A DNA stretch of 64,000 bases from Aquicoccus porphyridii (GCF_008369105.1 NZ_VINQ01000001.1:248001-312000), one strand, 5' to 3'; shown: positions 26,712 through 35,687, numbered from the stretch's first letter. Notes: generated by a model not told the origin, from the sequence alone. Translations and numbers: made by a program.

Positions 26712-27085
26712 GCCGCGAGACAGCCTTCGCGCCGCGTCGTGTCGGACAGCCTGCCAGCGTGCGCAAGCTTGCCATCGGCTTCGATGCGGATTGGTGGCCG
26801 CGCTGCGGACCATTTGCCTGCCTGCCGCACAGTGTCTGTAGCCGGGGCCATCTGCCTTGACGGGCTTCATGGGAATCCTTTCAGAACAAAATCTTGAAGA
26901 GAAAGTCGAACGCCAGGATACCCGCGTTCACGGCGGCGATGAAGATGGCGATCGGACGCAGCGTCAATATCTGCGCGAGGACAATCACCCCGGACAGATT
27001 GAGGGCTGTTCTACGGAAGGTTGGGCGTAACTGTTTCGTCTATCGAGCCGTCATGCGACGTCGTGTTTGCACAGCATGCCACTTG
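26712..27085. other. 374-base gap upstream of the MBL-fold gene
   Basis: No long gene. The minus strand holds a possible 35-residue hydrophobic ORF (26881-26988), then AAAGGA and an ATG at 26870, and a 47-codon frame (26708-26851) whose TGA overlaps the ATG of the MBL gene. One or both may be real small proteins. Otherwise nothing recognised. Confidence 0.35.
26881..26988 (-). CDS. possible 35-residue hydrophobic small protein
   Basis: GTG start, 35 codons, almost entirely hydrophobic in two stretches split by RP and N-AG (VLAQILTLRPIAIFIAAVNA, then GILAFDFLFKILF). The stop is followed at once by the AAAGGA site of the downstream frame. It has no clear ribosome binding site of its own and could be the tail of a longer decayed gene. 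Confidence 0.28.
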   Translation of the reverse strand: MIVLAQILTLRPIAIFIAAVNAGILAFDFLFKILF

Positions 27086-27964
27086 TCAGAGCCCGACGAG
27101 GGCGCAAATGTCCTGTCGGCTGCTGCCTTCTGTGCGGTAGGTGGCGATGGCGCGGGCGTCGTCGCGTTTTGCAAGGCGTTTTCCGGCCTCGTCGCGGATC
27201 AGACGGTGGTGGTGATAGACCGGGGTGGGGAGTTGCAGGAGTCGCTGCAACACGACGTGAATCGCGGTTGCGCTGAACAAATCCTCACCGCGCACGACAT
27301 GGGTAATGCCCTGTGCGGCGTCGTCGAGCACGACCGACAGGTGATACGACCCCGCCATGCCGCGCCGCCCGAGCACCACGTCGCCCACATGCGAGAGCAA
27401 CCAGTCGAACGGGATGTCGATCAGGCCGGTTTCGCCATCGGGGCCTGCGCCCTCTTCGGTGAACCCGAGCGGTGGGCGCATCGGCTGGGCCGCGATCAAT
27501 GCCGTGGCGCGGGCCATGTCGAGGCGCAGGGCAGCGTCGGGGCACGGCCCCGAGGGTGGATGCGCAGGGCGGCAGGTGCCGGGATAGACGATGCCATCGG
27601 GGCCAATGAGGGGCGCGCCGCCTTCCTGTGGGGCGCTGGCCGCGGCGGCAATGTCGCGCCGGTTGCAGGAGCAGGAATAGAGCAGGCCACGCGACCAGAG
27701 ATGGGCGAGCGCCGCACGATAGTCGGCCAGCCGGTCGGATTGGCGCATGACAGGCTCTGGCCATGCAAGGCCCAGCCATGCGAGATCGTCGTAGATCTGT
27801 GCCTCCCATTCGGGGCGGGAACGGCTCTGGTCGATATCCTCGATCCTGAGCAGGCATTCGCCCCCGGCGCGCTGTGCAAGATCATCGGCGAGCAAAGCCG
27901 AATAGGCGTGACCCAGATGTAGCGGACCGGTCGGAGACGGGGCAAAGCGGGTTCGGAAAGTCAC
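27086..27964 (-). CDS. gluQ: glutamyl-Q tRNA(Asp) synthetase
   Basis: 292 residues, a truncated glutamyl-tRNA synthetase catalytic core without the anticodon-binding domain. The class I signature is HLGH (GPLHLGHAYS) and the second signature is degenerate (KRLAKRDDA). These enzymes glutamylate queuosine at position 34 of tRNA-Asp. The full glutamyl-tRNA synthetase GltX is encoded separately at 50940-52343. GTG start, overlapping the stop of the upstream methyltransferase gene as GTGA, so translation is coupled. Confidence 0.93.
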   Translation of the reverse strand: MTFRTRFAPSPTGPLHLGHAYSALLADDLAQRAGGECLLRIEDIDQSRSRPEWEAQIYDDLAWLGLAWPEPVMRQSDRLADYRAALAHLWSRGLLYSCSCNRRDIAAAASAPQEGGAPLIGPDGIVYPGTCRPAHPPSGPCPDAALRLDMARATALIAAQPMRPPLGFTEEGAGPDGETGLIDIPFDWLLSHVGDVVLGRRGMAGSYHLSVVLDDAAQGITHVVRGEDLFSATAIHVVLQRLLQLPTPVYHHHRLIRDEAGKRLAKRDDARAIATYRTEGSSRQDICALVGL

Positions 27965-28575
27965 GCTTTTTCAAGAACGTAGATGTTGGACTTAAGGTCT
28001 TTTCCGGGGATATGGTCGCCATGTTCCCGGCACAGCAACCGCGACGCGCCACCATCGGTCCATTCCATGATCTTGGCCTCGTATTCCGGCTGCTCAAGTG
28101 AGTGATCGTTGAACGAAAAGGCAAAAAGTCCACCGCGTGGCAATGCCGTCATCAACTCGTCGAATAGCGAGAGCGGCGCCGCGCCGATGCCGATGACGCC
28201 GATGGCCGCGATCATGGAGTGGGCGCCGGGTGTGATCGGGGCGGGTTGCGCCGGGTTGGCCAGATCGAGGTTGCGATAGACCGATTTGGTGCGCGCGATT
28301 TCGAGCATTTCCGGGGTCGCGTCGATGCCGTCGATGGTCGTGAAACCCGCCTTGTGCAGGGCGGCGCCAGACAGTCCCGTGCCACATCCGTAATCGAGAA
28401 GGGGCGCCGATTTATCCTTCGAAAACCGGGCCAGGGCGGTGGCAATGCGGGTGGGTGTCGCGTAACCGTTCGCGGCCAGCTCGGCCTCGTAGGTTTCGGC
28501 CCATTCGGCATAGAGTGCGCGGCTGTCGCCGCCTTCGGTCAGTTCATAGACCTTGTCGAGATATTCCTTGGACAT
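27961..28575 (-). CDS. class I SAM-dependent methyltransferase
   Basis: 204 residues. The SAM-binding motif I is LLDYGCGTGLSG (about residues 58-69) and motif II GIDATPEM follows at the expected distance. It resembles the Williams-Beuren/WBSCR27-like methyltransferases with an N-terminal YAEWAETYEAEL segment. Substrate unknown. It is encoded between trmFO (22 bases upstream) and gluQ (4-base overlap), both tRNA modification genes, which hints at but does not prove an RNA-related role. Confidence 0.85.
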   Translation of the reverse strand: MSKEYLDKVYELTEGGDSRALYAEWAETYEAELAANGYATPTRIATALARFSKDKSAPLLDYGCGTGLSGAALHKAGFTTIDGIDATPEMLEIARTKSVYRNLDLANPAQPAPITPGAHSMIAAIGVIGIGAAPLSLFDELMTALPRGGLFAFSFNDHSLEQPEYEAKIMEWTDGGASRLLCREHGDHIPGKDLKSNIYVLEKA

Positions 28576-28597
28576 GCGACGATCATAATGCGCAGGG

Positions 28598-29953
28598 TCA
28601 CGCCGCGTCCAGCGCATATTGGGCGAGCCAGTCGCGCCAATCGGTTTTGGCGCGGTCGGTATAGGCCTGGTAGCGATCCTTGCGGCCGCGCCGCCCGCCC
28701 TTGAGCCCCTCGACCGGGGGAAAAAGGCCGAAATTGACGTTCATCGGCTGAAAGGTTTTGGCCTCGGCGCCGCCGGTGATGTGGGTGATCAGCGCGCCCA
28801 TGGCCGTTGTCGGCGGGGGTGGGGGCAGGTCGTGGCCCAGAATCGCACTGGCGGCCATGCGTCCCGCCAAAAGCCCCATGGCCGAGGATTCGACATAGCC
28901 CTCGACACCGGTGACCTGACCGGCAAAGCGGATATGGGGCTTCGAACGCAGGCGCATCTGGTTGTCGAGCAGCGTCGGGGAATTGATGAACGTGTTGCGA
29001 TGAATACCCCCAAGGCGCGCGAAACTGGCATCTTCAAGTCCCGGAATCATTTTGAATACAGAGGCTTGCGCGCCATACTTCATCTTGGTTTGGAAACCTA
29101 CGATATTATAGAGCGTGCCCAGCGCATTATCGCGGCGTAGCTGCACCACCGCGTAGGGCTTTTCATCGGGCTTGTGCGCGTTGGTAAGGCCCACCGGCTT
29201 CATCGGGCCATGGCGGAGGGTTTCGCGACCGCGTTCGGCCATCACTTCGATGGGGAGGCAGCCGTCGAAATATCCTGCGGTCTCGCCTTCGTGAAACTCG
29301 GTCTTGTCGGCGGCCAGAAGCGCGTCGATGAACGCCTCGTATTGATCGCGGGTCATCGGGCAGTTGAGATAGGCCTTTTGTTCCGCCTCGGTCTCGCCCT
29401 TGTCATAACGCGATTGCATCCATGCGACGGACATGTCGATGCTGTCGGCATAGACGATGGGCGCGATCGCATCGAAAAAGGCGAGCCGTTCGGCGCCGGT
29501 TTCGGCCTGGATCGCGGCGCCGAGCGCGGATGAGGTCAGCGGCCCGGTGGCGATGATCCAGTGGCCATGATCGGGCAGGGCGGTGATCTCGCCGGTTTCC
29601 AGCGTGATCAGCGGATGATCGAGCAGCGTGCGTGTCACGGATTGGGCAAAGGGATCACGATCCACCGCCAGCGCACCGCCTGCGGGCAGCCTGTGGCGAT
29701 CAGCCGTCGCCATGATGAGCCCGTCGGCCTGTCGCATCTCCCAATGCAGGAGGCCCACGGCATTCTGCTCGCTGTCATCCGACCGGAATGAATTCGAACA
29801 GACCATTTCCGCGAGGTCGCCGGTTCTGTGGGCGAAGGTGCCGACATGGGGGCGCATTTCGTGGATGATGACAGGTATGCCCATGCGGGCGGCCTGCCAT
29901 GCGGCCTCGGACCCGGCGAGCCCGCCACCGATGATGTGAAGCGTTTCCGTCAT
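28598..29953 (-). CDS. trmFO: tRNA U54 methyltransferase, folate/FAD-dependent
   Basis: 451 residues. Starts with the FAD-binding [12 protein letters not shown] motif and contains the family segments [25 protein letters not shown] and [17 protein letters not shown]. TrmFO makes ribothymidine at position 54 of tRNA using methylene-tetrahydrofolate. [15 protein letters not shown] at 29953 is the natural start; the in-frame ORF extends 70 codons upstream without resemblance to the family. It heads a run of tRNA-related genes transcribed leftwards (trmFO, methyltransferase, gluQ). Confidence 0.96.
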   Translation of the reverse strand: MTETLHIIGGGLAGSEAAWQAARMGIPVIIHEMRPHVGTFAHRTGDLAEMVCSNSFRSDDSEQNAVGLLHWEMRQADGLIMATADRHRLPAGGALAVDRDPFAQSVTRTLLDHPLITLETGEITALPDHGHWIIATGPLTSSALGAAIQAETGAERLAFFDAIAPIVYADSIDMSVAWMQSRYDKGETEAEQKAYLNCPMTRDQYEAFIDALLAADKTEFHEGETAGYFDGCLPIEVMAERGRETLRHGPMKPVGLTNAHKPDEKPYAVVQLRRDNALGTLYNIVGFQTKMKYGAQASVFKMIPGLEDASFARLGGIHRNTFINSPTLLDNQMRLRSKPHIRFAGQVTGVEGYVESSAMGLLAGRMAASAILGHDLPPPPPTTAMGALITHITGGAEAKTFQPMNVNFGLFPPVEGLKGGRRGRKDRYQAYTDRAKTDWRDWLAQYALDAA

Positions 29954-30279
29954 GACGCCGGATGTAGGGGATCGAGCGGGGTTTGGAAAGGGTCCGTTGA
30001 TGGTCAGCAGGTTGAGTGCGGCGACCAGCGCCGTGGCGTGCCGGTGGCGTGGAAAGCAGAGCGGGTCACCGGTTCCGGAATTTCGGCAGCCCGAGAGAGA
30101 GGCTTGGAGAGACATATTACCGCCGATGACCCGCTTGTGCATGACGGCAGTCATTTCATCCATGCCCTTGGTCGGGTTTTGGTTAGCACCCTCGATTGGA
30201 GCAAAACAATGACGAATGCGGAAAATATGAGGCAGTCATATGGAAACAAACCAACCGGACGGCATGCCCGCTCAGGGCA
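29954..30279. other. 326-base gap between trmFO and the enoyl-CoA hydratase
   Basis: Contains the trmFO upstream region and, at its right end, a terminator-like hairpin for the hydratase gene. I see no credible ORF: the in-frame 70-codon extension of trmFO looks noncoding. Confidence 0.5.
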
Positions 30280-30280
30280 T
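30264..30280 (-). terminator. hairpin at the end of the enoyl-CoA hydratase gene
   Basis: ATGCCC-GCTCA-GGGCAT inverted repeat starting at the stop codon; the minus strand continues into a T-rich stretch (TTGGTTTGTTT). Short stem, moderate support. Confidence 0.45.
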
Positions 30281-31065
30281 CAGCTTTGCCAGTCGGGCGG
30301 GCGCTTTTCGATGAAGGCGGCGATGCCTTCGTTGGTGTCGCGCCAGAGCATGTTTTCGACCATCACCGCACCGGTATGGGCATAGGCCTCGTCCAGGGTC
30401 ATCTCGACCTGGTCGTAGAAGGCGCGCTTGCCGATGGTGACGGCGGCCGAAAGCTTGGACGCGACGGTTTCGGCGAGTTGCATGGTTTCGGCCTCGAGGC
30501 TGTCGGGCGATGCAACGCGGTTGATCAGGCCGATGGCAAGGGCGCGGTCGGTGTCGATGAATTCCCCGGTGGTGAGCATTTCGAACGCCTGCTTGCGCGG
30601 GACATTGCGCGAGAGGGCCACCATTGGAGTCGAGCAGAACAGCCCGATATTGACGCCGTTGACACCAAAGCGTGTGCCTTCAGCCGCGACGGCCATGTCG
30701 CAGGAGGCGACAAGCTGGCAACCTGCGGCGGTGGCGATGCCGTGGGGCATGGCGATGACCGGTTGCGGCATTTCGCGAATGCTCATCATCACGCGTGTGC
30801 AGCGGTCGAAGAGATCCTTGAAATAGGCGCGACCGCCATCTTCGGCCTGGCGCCCCTGCTGCATCTGCTTGAGATCGTGGCCGGCGCAGAACGCCTTGCC
30901 CTCGCCCGAGATCACCACGGCGCGGATCGTAACGTCCTGTTTCAACGCATCAAATTGCGATTGCAGGGCGGCGAGCATTTCGTCGGACAGGGCGTTGAGG
31001 CGGGTCGGGTCGTTGAGGTGCAGGTGTGCGATTGGGCCGGTGTCGTTACGTTCAAGCAGAGCCAT
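30280..31065 (-). CDS. enoyl-CoA hydratase/isomerase family (ECHDC3-like)
   Basis: 261 residues, crotonase fold. The oxyanion-hole segments are GKAFCAGHDLKQM (about residues 56-68) and GIATAAGCQLVASCD (109-123). The second catalytic Glu typical of true hydratases is not obvious in the NIGLFCSTP region, which resembles the ECHDC3 group, so a different acyl-CoA reaction is possible. The start has a very good GGGGAG ribosome binding site. It is divergent from the thioesterase gene 58 bases away, which may share acyl-CoA metabolism. Confidence 0.88.
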   Translation of the reverse strand: MALLERNDTGPIAHLHLNDPTRLNALSDEMLAALQSQFDALKQDVTIRAVVISGEGKAFCAGHDLKQMQQGRQAEDGGRAYFKDLFDRCTRVMMSIREMPQPVIAMPHGIATAAGCQLVASCDMAVAAEGTRFGVNGVNIGLFCSTPMVALSRNVPRKQAFEMLTTGEFIDTDRALAIGLINRVASPDSLEAETMQLAETVASKLSAAVTIGKRAFYDQVEMTLDEAYAHTGAVMVENMLWRDTNEGIAAFIEKRPPDWQS

Positions 31066-31123
31066 CTTGTTCTCCCCTCTCTTTGGCGGCAATCCTAGGG
31101 CGGAACGGGCGAGGAGGGAAGAC

Positions 31124-31549
31124 ATGCCGCTACAGATGAACGCCGAGGAATTGATGGCCTATCTCGAGGAGGTCTTTCCCCAGGTGCGCAGCGATTTCGC
31201 GGTGGACCGGCTGGCCGAGATGGAGGTCGATCTGCGGCTCAAGGTGGCGGATCGGCACTTGCGACCGGGCGGCACGGTTTCGGGGCCGAGCATGTTTTCT
31301 CTAGCAGATTGCGCGGTTTACGCGATCACGCTGGCCATGGTGGGGCGCCGCGCGCTGGCGGTGACGACCAATGCCACGATCGACTTCATGCGCAAGCCCG
31401 CGGCGGGGGCGGACCTCATTGCGCAGTGCCGGTTGCTCAAGCTCGGGCGGGTGCTGGCGGTGGGCGATGTGCTGATCTTTTCGGAAGGCGAGGCGGCGCC
31501 GGTGGCGCGTGCATCACTCACCTATTCGCTGCCGCCGGGGGGCGGTTAA
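31124..31549 (+). CDS. PaaI-type acyl-CoA thioesterase
   Basis: 141 residues, single hot-dog domain. The helix segment GGTVSGPSMFSLADCAVYAIT and the following TTNATIDFMRKPAAG match the PaaI/DUF4442-like acyl-CoA thioesterases, which act as tetramers. The acyl group is unknown. ATG at 31124 has a GAGGAGGGAA site. It is divergent from the enoyl-CoA hydratase gene. Confidence 0.85.
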   Translation: MPLQMNAEELMAYLEEVFPQVRSDFAVDRLAEMEVDLRLKVADRHLRPGGTVSGPSMFSLADCAVYAITLAMVGRRALAVTTNATIDFMRKPAAGADLIAQCRLLKLGRVLAVGDVLIFSEGEAAPVARASLTYSLPPGGG

Positions 31550-32137
31550 CACTCGAATCATGGCCGGAAAACGGGGGGGTGACATCCGGCTGACTTCCGG
31601 CTGCCGCCCGGCTGCCGGGGAAATCAACCATTTGTTAACCGTGGAAAGGTTAATAGGGTGGGCGGAGAGCGCGTTTCGGTCGGGGTGTCTTCGTGCAGAC
31701 CTGAAACGCGTTGGGGCAGGTTGCGTTTGATCGGATAGGTATCCGAATTTTATGGCTGCTCTTGCTGGTCACACGAGATCGCGAAATTTTGCGACTGTGT
31801 TGAAACCAACTGAAAGCGGATGACGGCTGCCAGCCCCGAAGCGGAACCGTCGCTCCCGGTGCTAGGCCGCGATAGCTGACCTTCGCCGGATGAGCAGTGA
31901 ACTGGCAAACTGCGGGTCGGAACTGTCGTTCGCGAGATCCGAGGCGATGTCGGCAGGCAGCCCTAGGCGGCTATTCACAACTTGCGCTGATGCCGCGACG
32001 CTACTTCACCGGACCGGTCGTTCATCAAGGGATGCGTCAGGACTGATTGCCGTCGGCCATGCGAAAGAGCTGCCGTTGCCATACCCCCATAAATCTGAGA
32101 ACCTCAAACCAAACCATATTCATTGAGGACGGGACAA
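31550..32137. other. 588-base gene-poor region, possible decayed DNA
   Basis: No ORF with a ribosome binding site or protein-like composition. The left part contains a CtrA-like site (31624-31640) and a TTAACC-N7-GGTTAA dyad (31635-31653). From about 31730 the base composition becomes more mixed and less coding-like than the flanks, and continues so into the orphan gene at 32138. It looks like remnant or transferred DNA, but I cannot identify a source. Confidence 0.45.
31624..31640 (+). promoter_or_regulatory. CtrA-like binding site
   Basis: TCAA-CCATTTG-TTAACC matches the CtrA consensus TTAA-N7-TTAACC with one mismatch. There is no obvious gene start within 450 bases downstream. Confidence 0.35.
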
Positions 32138-32515
32138 ATGCGGCGTGTACTACTAGCACTTACCGTAATGGCGGCACCGGTTGGCGCTCAGCAATACCCA
32201 ACAGAATGGCGATATCTCGACGTAGCGGCGGACGCGAATGGCTGGCGCTCAGTCTTTCGTGAAATTGCGACCATCGATGCCTGTCGCTCGATGATTGGAG
32301 AAGTTGTCGAAACTTACCTTGGTGGACCAGAGATCGCCAGAGAGATGGGCATTGCTTCATCGCAGATCGGGCCAGACGCATCAGGCATGTTCCATATCAG
32401 GATTGAAGAAAAACTTGCCGGTGTTGTTGGCTGCACGATGAGCAGTGATCCTGCACTGCAAGCACTATCTGGCCCCGAGGACATGATCGCGATGTTCATG
32501 GATAAAGTGAATTAG
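32138..32515 (+). CDS. orphan exported small protein, unknown function
   Basis: 125 residues. An N-terminal signal peptide (MRRVLLALTVMAAPVGA) predicts periplasmic location; two cysteines in the mature part (DACRSM and VGCTMS) could form a disulfide. I do not recognise a family. The coding sequence uses more A/T-ending codons than its neighbours (for example CTA, CTT, GAA, ATT), in contrast to the strongly G/C-ending genes on both sides, which suggests acquisition by transfer. ATG with GGAC-type weak binding site. It stands alone between two non-coding stretches. Confidence 0.6.
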   Translation: MRRVLLALTVMAAPVGAQQYPTEWRYLDVAADANGWRSVFREIATIDACRSMIGEVVETYLGGPEIAREMGIASSQIGPDASGMFHIRIEEKLAGVVGCTMSSDPALQALSGPEDMIAMFMDKVN

Positions 32516-32662
32516 GGTCCCTGCCGTTGATCGCCGCGCATTGCGCGAAGGTCTGCTGTCGGGAAACCGCCTAGTGTTTGCAAAGCCCGCTCCCTGCGCA
32601 TTCCTGCCGCTCGACGCCCTAACGGCGACGTGCGATGTCACCCCGATAGGCACGGAGGCATT

Positions 32663-32681
32663 ATAGAGTGTTGCACTCTAT
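32663..32681. repeat. 8+8 base inverted repeat with 3-base centre
   Basis: ATAGAGTG-TTG-CACTCTAT is perfectly symmetric and stands out as AT-rich in a GC-rich stretch. It could be an operator or a recombination remnant; no promoter or gene is tied to it. Confidence 0.4.
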
Positions 32682-32899
32682 CGAACCCACCCCGCCCGGG
32701 CTGCTTGCAGTTCGGGCAGCGCCCGACCCGCCCGTCGTGCCAGCGGCACGCGTTTGGCGTGACGGCGGGCGCTTCGCACCCCCACCCCGGGCCGGGCGCC
32801 GCCCTTTTGTTGGATGTGCTTGGCGCAAAAGACCAAATAAGGTGACATATCGAGACCCTTGATGGACCCGCCCCGCCCGGAACAGCGGCGCAGCCGCCC

Positions 32900-32933
32900 G
32901 GGCGAGCGCCATCCCCCGGCCCGGCGCTCGCCC
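32900..32933 (-). terminator. 11-base hairpin downstream of speE
   Basis: GGGCGAGCGCC and GGCGCTCGCCC pair perfectly around a 12-base loop, 40 bases past the speE stop. No T-run follows. Confidence 0.4.
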
Positions 32934-32972
32934 TCGTGCATGTTCGGAGAAGCCCCGCCCAAGCCCTTCCGG

Positions 32973-33818
32973 TCAGGGAATCAGCCGCTGCACATAGCCG
33001 GGCAGGGCGAAGGCGGCCCTGTGCACGGCGGGGGTGTAGTAGAACGGTGTAAGCCCCGCTGCGTCGAAGCGACCCGTGAGCACGTCGAGCGGGGTGGCGC
33101 GCGCATCGCCGTCGGTGCCCCAGCCAAACGCCATCGGGCCACCGGCATAGGTGGGCACGGTGGCGAGGTAGCAGGTGGCATCGGCGAAGAGCGCGCGGAA
33201 GGCGCGCATCGTGTTGGTGAGCTCTTCGGGTTGCATGAAGGGCACGCCGTTTTGGGTGACGAGAATGCCGTTCGGGGCGAGCGCGCGCTTGGCATGGCCA
33301 TAGAAGGTGTCGGTAAAGAGCACCTCGCCCGGGCCGATCGGGTCGGTGGAATCGACGATGATCACGTCGAACCCGCCGGACGTGGTTTTCATGAAATCGG
33401 CCCCATCCGCGATGACGAGATCGAGCCGGGGATCGTCGAACGCGCCCTGGCTGAGGGCGGGGAGGTATTCTTTCGAGAACTCCACCACGCCGGCGTCGAT
33501 CTCGACCATGGTGACGTGTTCGACGTTGGCATGTCTGAGAACCTCGCGCGCCATGCCGCCATCGCCGCCGCCCACGATCAGCACGCGCCGCGCCGCGCCA
33601 TGCGCGAGGATCGGCACATGGGTCAGCATCTCGTGATAGATCGCGTTGTCGCCCTCGGTGGTCTGCACCACGCCGTCGAGGGTCAGAACGCGCCCGAAGG
33701 TGGGGTTCTCGAACACGCGCAGGCGCTGGTGTTCGGTCTCGCTGTCGTAAAGCAGCCGGTCGATGCGCAGCGATTGCGCGTAATCGGCATGGAGCGTTTC
33801 GGTCGACCAGTCGCTCAT
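32973..33818 (-). CDS. speE: spermidine synthase
   Basis: 281 residues. Aminopropyltransferase with the glycine-rich SAM-like motif VLIVGGGDGGMAREVLRH and the acidic VDSTDPIGPGEVLF loop that binds decarboxylated SAM and putrescine; GVVQTTEGDNAIYHEML is the family signature. It makes spermidine from putrescine using the product of SpeD, whose gene overlaps it by four bases (ATGA). Confidence 0.95.
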   Translation of the reverse strand: MSDWSTETLHADYAQSLRIDRLLYDSETEHQRLRVFENPTFGRVLTLDGVVQTTEGDNAIYHEMLTHVPILAHGAARRVLIVGGGDGGMAREVLRHANVEHVTMVEIDAGVVEFSKEYLPALSQGAFDDPRLDLVIADGADFMKTTSGGFDVIIVDSTDPIGPGEVLFTDTFYGHAKRALAPNGILVTQNGVPFMQPEELTNTMRAFRALFADATCYLATVPTYAGGPMAFGWGTDGDARATPLDVLTGRFDAAGLTPFYYTPAVHRAAFALPGYVQRLIP

Positions 33819-34339
33819 GCCGCCACCCCCGCCTCGGAGACCACGCCTTCGCCGCGCTTGAGCTCTTTCACGCGCACATCGCCGGTGTCGAACGCCCGTT
33901 TCAGAACGTCCACCGCGAGCCAGGGCCGGGCGTCGCCGCACATGAAGACATCGAAGGCGCCATAGCCGATTTCCGGCCATGTATGCACCGAGATGTGGCT
34001 TTCGGCGAGCACGGCCACGCCCGAAACGCCCTGGGGCGAGAATTTGTGCGTGTGGATGTGCAGCAGCGTCGCGCCGCAGGTGTCCACGCAATCGCGGAAC
34101 GCCTGCGCGATGCGCGCCTCGTCGTCGAGACCGGTGCCGTTCACCACCTCGATGATGAGATGGGTGCCGGCGAACACGGCCCCGTCGCGGCGGATGAAAT
34201 GGTCATCGCGGCTGTTGTCGAAAATGTCGCGGGCGAATGGCCCGTGATCGTTCGCGGCTTTGAGACCGCGGGCGGTGTCTTCCTCATGGGCGCCTGTTTC
34301 CAGACCGATCCCCAGTTGGAAGAGGTTGGCGTCTTTCAT
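33815..34339 (-). CDS. speD: S-adenosylmethionine decarboxylase proenzyme
   Basis: 174 residues, prokaryotic class 1B-like. The self-cleavage site lies at the Glu-Ser bond in AESHISVHTWPE, giving a pyruvoyl group from the Ser; the catalytic Cys is in DVFMCGD and the catalytic His in HIHTHKFSP or SVHTWPE. Provides decarboxylated SAM for the downstream, overlapping speE. The start has an AAGGGGAG site. It is somewhat longer than the minimal Thermotoga-type enzyme at both ends. Confidence 0.95.
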   Translation of the reverse strand: MKDANLFQLGIGLETGAHEEDTARGLKAANDHGPFARDIFDNSRDDHFIRRDGAVFAGTHLIIEVVNGTGLDDEARIAQAFRDCVDTCGATLLHIHTHKFSPQGVSGVAVLAESHISVHTWPEIGYGAFDVFMCGDARPWLAVDVLKRAFDTGDVRVKELKRGEGVVSEAGVAA

Positions 34340-34590
34340 GGCGCTCCCCTTCTTTCCAGCAGATTGAATCCAGTCGGTCCCTTAGCGCCCCCCCGATGCC
34401 ATCGAAGTTGGGATCGGTCCCGAAAGTGAGGCGCATCTAGGCGGTGTGTTCGAGTCGATCAAGGGAGAAATGGGGTGATGCGCGATTTTTTCGCGCGCTG
34501 AGGTTCCGTTGCGTCGCAAAAGGCGGAAATACCCGGGCCTGCCTTGTCGCGGCGGGACAATGGGTTTTGATGGGGCGGGGAGGCGAGACC

Positions 34591-35505
34591 GTGTCCGCAG
34601 AATCCATCGAATCCGCAGGTCAGACCGAATTTCGCCGGGCGCTCAAGGCGATCGGGTTGTTGTTGCTGGCGATCCTTTGCTTTGACATCATGAGCCTCCT
34701 GGTGCGCATCCTGTCGGCGCGCTATGCGGCGCCGGAGCTTTCGGCCTATCGCAACGTGCTGGGGATCGTGCCGTCGCTGGCGCTGTTGATCTGGACCGGG
34801 GAGTTGCGGTTGCGCGGCTCGTCGCTCAGGATCGCGAACTGGCCGCTGGCGATCGGGCGCGGGTTTGCCGTGGCGCTGGCGCAGCTCTTCTTCTACTCGG
34901 CGTTGGCGCGGCTGGAACTGGCGACGGTGGCGACGCTGGGGCAGACCAACGCGCTCTTTGTCGTGCTCTTGTCCGTTGTCCTGCTGGGGGAACGGGTCGG
35001 GCCGTGGCGGGTTGCGGCGCTTCTGGTGGGTTTCGTGGGGGTGGTTCTGATCCTCAAGCCGGGGTCGGAGGCGTTTTCGCTGGCCGGGTTGCTGCCGGTC
35101 GCGGCGGCACTTTGCTATGCGATTTCGATGGTGACGGTGCGGTTCTTCGGCCCCGAAGTGTCGAACGGGCTGCTTTATCTCTATTCCTCGGCGGCGGCGG
35201 CGGTGGGGGCGATCATCCTCGCCGCGTTCACCACCGAGTTCAGCCCGTTGCACAGCCTGGCCGATGCCGGGCTGATCTTCGGGATGGGTATCCTCGGCGG
35301 GGTCGGGGTGTTGTTCATGATGCTGGCCTATCGCAGCGCGGCGCCGTCAATCCTGGCGCCGTTCGGGTATTTCGGGATATTGAGCGCCTTCTGCCTCGGC
35401 TGGCTGGTCTTTGGCGAAGCGCCGATTGACACGCTGTTCCCGGGGGTGGTGCTGATCGTCGGGGCAGGGGCGCTGATCATGTGGCGAGAAAACCGGCGTG
35501 GATGA
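34591..35505 (+). CDS. DMT/EamA family transporter
   Basis: 304 residues with about ten hydrophobic helices arranged as two EamA repeats (residues about 18-145 and 165-300); second-repeat features include ALCYAISMVTVRFFGPE and PFGYFGILSAFCLGWLVFGE. Such drug/metabolite transporters export amino acids or other metabolites; the substrate is unknown. GTG at 34591 is chosen because GGGGAGG lies seven bases upstream; an ATG at 34570 would add seven residues. Confidence 0.87.
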   Translation: MSAESIESAGQTEFRRALKAIGLLLLAILCFDIMSLLVRILSARYAAPELSAYRNVLGIVPSLALLIWTGELRLRGSSLRIANWPLAIGRGFAVALAQLFFYSALARLELATVATLGQTNALFVVLLSVVLLGERVGPWRVAALLVGFVGVVLILKPGSEAFSLAGLLPVAAALCYAISMVTVRFFGPEVSNGLLYLYSSAAAAVGAIILAAFTTEFSPLHSLADAGLIFGMGILGGVGVLFMMLAYRSAAPSILAPFGYFGILSAFCLGWLVFGEAPIDTLFPGVVLIVGAGALIMWRENRRG

Positions 35506-35570
35506 TGGGGTATATTGATACCATATTTACAAGCTGTTGTTTTCAGGCGATTTATCCTGCCCAAACCCGC

Positions 35571-35598
35571 TTGACTGTGCGCGCTGCATCTATATAAC
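35571..35598 (+). promoter_or_regulatory. promoter of rplM-rpsI
   Basis: TTGACT (35571-35576), 16-base spacer, TATAAC (35593-35598). It is close to consensus and about 90 bases before rplM, leaving a leader of roughly 80 bases. Confidence 0.65.
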
Positions 35599-35687
35599 CC
35601 GCCCATCACGCCTGTCGGCCCCGAGGTCGACACAGGGGCGGACAGCCAAACACGATCAAACCGAAACACGATAATGGGGTTTCAAAC

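Larger units (their letters stand above)
32516..32972. other. 457-base gap with inverted repeats
   Basis: No credible gene; the arginine-rich frames on both strands look like GC-rich artefacts. It contains an 8+8 base inverted repeat (32663-32681), a long GC-rich palindromic stretch, and an 11-base hairpin (32900-32933) downstream of speE. Confidence 0.5.

Noticed and set aside
29954-30163. 70-codon N-terminal extension of trmFO
   Set aside because: The added residues do not resemble the family, and the FAD motif begins correctly at the ATG at 29953.
30239-30316. Short plus-strand frame METNQPDGMPAQG between trmFO and the enoyl-CoA hydratase
   Set aside because: Only about 25 codons, overlaps the hydratase 3' end and the terminator hairpin, and lacks a ribosome binding site.
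32661-32962. Minus-strand frames in the speE 3' region (for example one containing MSPYLVFCAKHIQQKGG)
   Set aside because: Arg/Gly/Pro-rich composition, no ribosome binding site, and the stretch is dominated by inverted repeats; treated as non-coding.
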